A DNA stretch of 36,452 nucleotides from NCBI GenBank assembly GCA_013375485.1, contig JABXKB010000008.1:1-36452 (forward strand), in the 5' to 3' direction. The DNA comes from Promethearchaeota archaeon. GTDB taxonomy: Archaea; Asgardarchaeota; Lokiarchaeia; Sigyniarchaeales; SOKP01. The position numbers and the translations under genes were made by a program. Shown one piece after another: positions 33,865-36,452 of the stretch; the stretch's first letter is position 1; each line of letters begins with the position of its first letter. The notes beneath the pieces were generated by a model. The model had not been told where the DNA came from. It saw only the letters and a list, made by a program, of their open reading frames with translations, and made no database searches.

Positions 33865-35475
33865 TTAAAAAAAAGATGTAATTTTTGTCTGATATTTTTT
33901 ATCATCTAACCAATTTTTAAAATCATTAGTTACTCTTCCTGACCATATTGCATTTTTTGAGGTTTCTTCATTAAAATTATAGATATCCTGATATGAAAAC
34001 TTAAAATTTTCCATAAGAGACCTCATTTTTAGTACCCATTCCACAAATTTTTTGTATAGCTTATTATCTGATAAGGCAACTCTACTGTATGAATTTTCAT
34101 AAAAATTTTTGTCATCTTCATTATAACCCGTAAAAAATCTATAATTTTGATTCATCCAAAAAATCTTTTCTGTAGATTCAGAATATTTATCTATATTACA
34201 ATTCCATAATTTAATCGTTTCTAATGCAGGTAATTCGTTTAATAGCTCAGGTATTTCGGTTATAGATGGATTATTAGATAAATCAAGATGTTTCAGATTA
34301 ATTAAATTTTTAAGAACTTTAATTTCGGTAATTCTATTATGCCTCAAAAATAACTTTTCTAATCTCTTAAGATTTTCCAATCCCTGTATTTTTGTAATTT
34401 TATTGTTATTCAATTTTAAGACACGTACATTTGAAAATTTATCAATCCCCCTCAGATCAGATATTTGATTATTACTCAGATCTAGATCCTTTACTTCATT
34501 TAATTTATCATTAATTACGTCTAAACTTGATATCTTTCGAATGTTTTGATTATTCAAATAAATCTTGTCATTTCTAAAAATAGCTACAATCTTACCTTCA
34601 TATTTTATGAAATTATAATCAAACTCAAAGTCTTCAAAATATTCAAGGTGTTTATTGATGTATTGAATCAATGGAAATTTATTTCTATTTCTTAATATTT
34701 TATAAATATCTTTAACAATATCATTTCTATAGTTTTCTGGAATTTCATTTAATATTTTTGAAGTGATTAATGAAATATGTTCAATTCCAAAATCCCTAAT
34801 TAATTGATGGATTAAAGAATCAATTGGAGATGTTAAATCTGTACCTGGATTATGTTCCAAAATATATCTTAAATTAGCAGTCATGTCTTGTAAAAATGTA
34901 GGCCTCAAATCATCTAAAATGCTTTCAAACTCATCAGAATTCAAATATCTTAAATAACCGTTTTGAGTTAAATATTGAATAACAGTTGGGTGATTACTGG
35001 CAAGTCTTATGGCAATTTCCTCGGAAAATACTTTTCTAGCCATGGGGTCACCAACTTCACTTAATCTCTTTAATAAGGGGAAAGCAAGATTTCGATGAAG
35101 GATTCTTGTATCATAACCATTCTCCACCCATACCTGAATATTAGAACAATGTCCTTGGAACTCTTCTTCGGGAGATATCCTTGCACCTAAATTATTATGA
35201 TTTCCTTCCATAGATCTATCTAATACTTCCGCAGCCTCATCAATGGATTCAATCTCATCATAATCTTCGACTCGATCGACAGGGATGTTAAGTAATAAAT
35301 ACATACATTGTTGGAATTTGCGACCTTTTACATAAATATTTGTTCTTCCTGCCTCAAGTTTTAATTTAAGGTATTTATTAATCTCAAATTCTCTTGTCGG
35401 TGCTAAAATTCTGAAACTTACATAAAAAATAATAGTTATAAAGAAGACAGATAAAAATGATTGAATTAAACACAT
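33865..35475 (-). CDS. SDS22-type LRR protein with helical N-terminal region
   Basis: A 536-residue protein. Residues about 300-420 hold five to six 22-residue LRRs of the SDS22-like type (LxxLDLSNNQISDLRGI). The preceding 270 residues begin FEINKYLKLKLEAGRTNIYVKG, a conserved-looking strand pair, followed by a helical armadillo- or HEAT-like region (SEVGDPMARKVFSEEIAIRL). The C-terminal 110 residues are charged and of no known family. The first 25 residues (CLIQSFLSVFFITIIFYV) look like a membrane helix, but they may be upstream non-coding DNA: the conserved part starts at about residue 28 and there is no ATG there. Probably a scaffold or protein-protein interaction module. Confidence 0.7.
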   Translation of the reverse strand: MCLIQSFLSVFFITIIFYVSFRILAPTREFEINKYLKLKLEAGRTNIYVKGRKFQQCMYLLLNIPVDRVEDYDEIESIDEAAEVLDRSMEGNHNNLGARISPEEEFQGHCSNIQVWVENGYDTRILHRNLAFPLLKRLSEVGDPMARKVFSEEIAIRLASNHPTVIQYLTQNGYLRYLNSDEFESILDDLRPTFLQDMTANLRYILEHNPGTDLTSPIDSLIHQLIRDFGIEHISLITSKILNEIPENYRNDIVKDIYKILRNRNKFPLIQYINKHLEYFEDFEFDYNFIKYEGKIVAIFRNDKIYLNNQNIRKISSLDVINDKLNEVKDLDLSNNQISDLRGIDKFSNVRVLKLNNNKITKIQGLENLKRLEKLFLRHNRITEIKVLKNLINLKHLDLSNNPSITEIPELLNELPALETIKLWNCNIDKYSESTEKIFWMNQNYRFFTGYNEDDKNFYENSYSRVALSDNKLYKKFVEWVLKMRSLMENFKFSYQDIYNFNEETSKNAIWSGRVTNDFKNWLDDKKYQTKITSFF

Positions 35476-35655
35476 GTTTGTTATTACGCCGGATTGTCTT
35501 GAGAATCTTATTAGTTAGAATTAGTTTAAGAGTTTAAACCAATTCTATAAGATCATTTTTGTGTTAGTATTAAAACCCCAACTTTTTCAAATTTTTATAA
35601 ATGAGTATTTTTGATTATCTATTCCAATAGTTGGAATTAAAATAAGAGAAGTGCT

Positions 35656-36420
35656 TTATTTAGGATTTTCTATAAGAGTAAGAATATTTAAATTTAAATC
35701 TTTATTTGAACCTTCTAATATCTTTCGTTGAAGTTTTTTACCCTCTATAGATAATAGTAGTTTTTGAGATTGTGTGACTCCTTCCATTAAAATTTCTCTT
35801 TCAATGTCTAAGAAACCCATTTCTATAGCATTCTTAACTATTAGATTTAATACTAATATTTGAAATTGATCTTTAATAGCATCCCATATTAGGCCCATAT
35901 CTTTTAATTGGTCTGTTATTTCTTCAGCCATAATATCTAAATCATAGATCTCATCATATATGCCTTCTTGAAGATTTATAATCTCATTTATTAATCTATC
36001 TTTAATTAACCTTAATGTAGTAGTTCCCAATAAATCCTCTTCGTGAAAAAAGAAATCATTGTTTTCCCGTTTAATTAAGTAGAACCCAAAATCATTCATT
36101 ATTAGTTTAATTCTAGCTAAGTAATTGATTGCTTCTCTTGCTACACTATAGACTTCGCAAAATTGATCTAAATTTAATTTGTAACCCACAAATTTTTGAG
36201 AAGTTGCTGCATCAAAATGCCAATACTTTTTTGCAAAAGCACCTTGCCCTAGAATAGAATTATAAAAAATATAGAAAAGTGATAAATATAAATCTCTATC
36301 TTGTTGTAATTCAAAAAAATTATCACCTATCTTAGAGATAATGCTGACTATATGGATTATAAACGTATCTTCCACGCTTATTTCTTTATAGAAATCTATT
36401 AAGTGTTCGAGTTTTCTCAC
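35656..36420 (-). CDS. hypothetical helical protein, possibly incomplete at the window edge
   Basis: 254 residues from a GTG at 36420, predicted mostly helical, acidic and cytosolic. No recognised family, membrane helix or signal. The frame stays open upstream to the window edge (LFIVNELKEN precedes the GTG), so the true start could lie further right and the protein may be longer. It is separated from the SDS22-type LRR gene by 180 bp. Confidence 0.55.
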   Translation of the reverse strand: MRKLEHLIDFYKEISVEDTFIIHIVSIISKIGDNFFELQQDRDLYLSLFYIFYNSILGQGAFAKKYWHFDAATSQKFVGYKLNLDQFCEVYSVAREAINYLARIKLIMNDFGFYLIKRENNDFFFHEEDLLGTTTLRLIKDRLINEIINLQEGIYDEIYDLDIMAEEITDQLKDMGLIWDAIKDQFQILVLNLIVKNAIEMGFLDIEREILMEGVTQSQKLLLSIEGKKLQRKILEGSNKDLNLNILTLIENPK

Positions 36421-36452
36421 ATTTTCTTTTAATTCATTTACTATAAATAACT

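Overview
The window looks like Asgard archaeal DNA, most probably from the Lokiarchaeia. It is AT-rich. It carries the archaeal pair LSm + ribosomal protein eL37, a divergent TFIIB-like factor, archaeal SepF, a Roadblock/LC7 protein, a longin-like protein and several leucine-rich-repeat proteins. Promoters are TATA type and terminators are T-tracts. The lineage is inferred from gene content, not from a marker phylogeny.

Left part (1-9060). The edge cuts a tRNA-Leu(UAA) gene that appears to hold introns in the D-loop, the variable arm and the T-loop. A tRNA-like remnant follows, then small ORFs and a metallophosphoesterase. Positions 2386-2566 on the minus strand look like a structured small RNA ending in a T-tract. 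Its upstream 67 bp recur (59/67 identical) in the leader of a 14-repeat CRISPR array at 7264-8151. Between them lie a large surface beta-helix protein and a TFB-like factor without a zinc ribbon. No cas gene is visible.

Middle part (9060-24430) is mostly housekeeping and metabolism. It holds a longin-like protein, a helix-hairpin-helix/transglutaminase fusion, a PadR regulator with a zinc ribbon in an operon with a double-2TM membrane protein, a PAP2 phosphatase and two MFS transporters. It continues with a nitroreductase, SepF, a GH13 alpha-glucosidase, a 2-hydroxyacyl-CoA dehydratase/benzoyl-CoA reductase-like gene pair, LSm-eL37, Roadblock, an E1-like (ThiF/MoeB) enzyme whose start is unclear, and a gamma-carbonic-anhydrase-like protein.

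Right part (24560-36452) holds the most unusual locus. Two overlapping minus-strand genes encode LRR proteins with C-terminal TIR-like domains. One keeps the candidate NADase glutamate (E656); its partner has isoleucine there (I638) plus a duplicated helical N-terminal module. Divergent from them is an overlapping pair: a WD40 protein with C-terminal membrane helices, and an isochorismatase/nicotinamidase-fold protein whose catalytic Cys and Lys positions are replaced. NadA (NAD synthesis) follows from its own promoter. An SDS22-type LRR protein and an unknown gene close the window. A sensor/effector system built around NAD is an attractive but untested reading.
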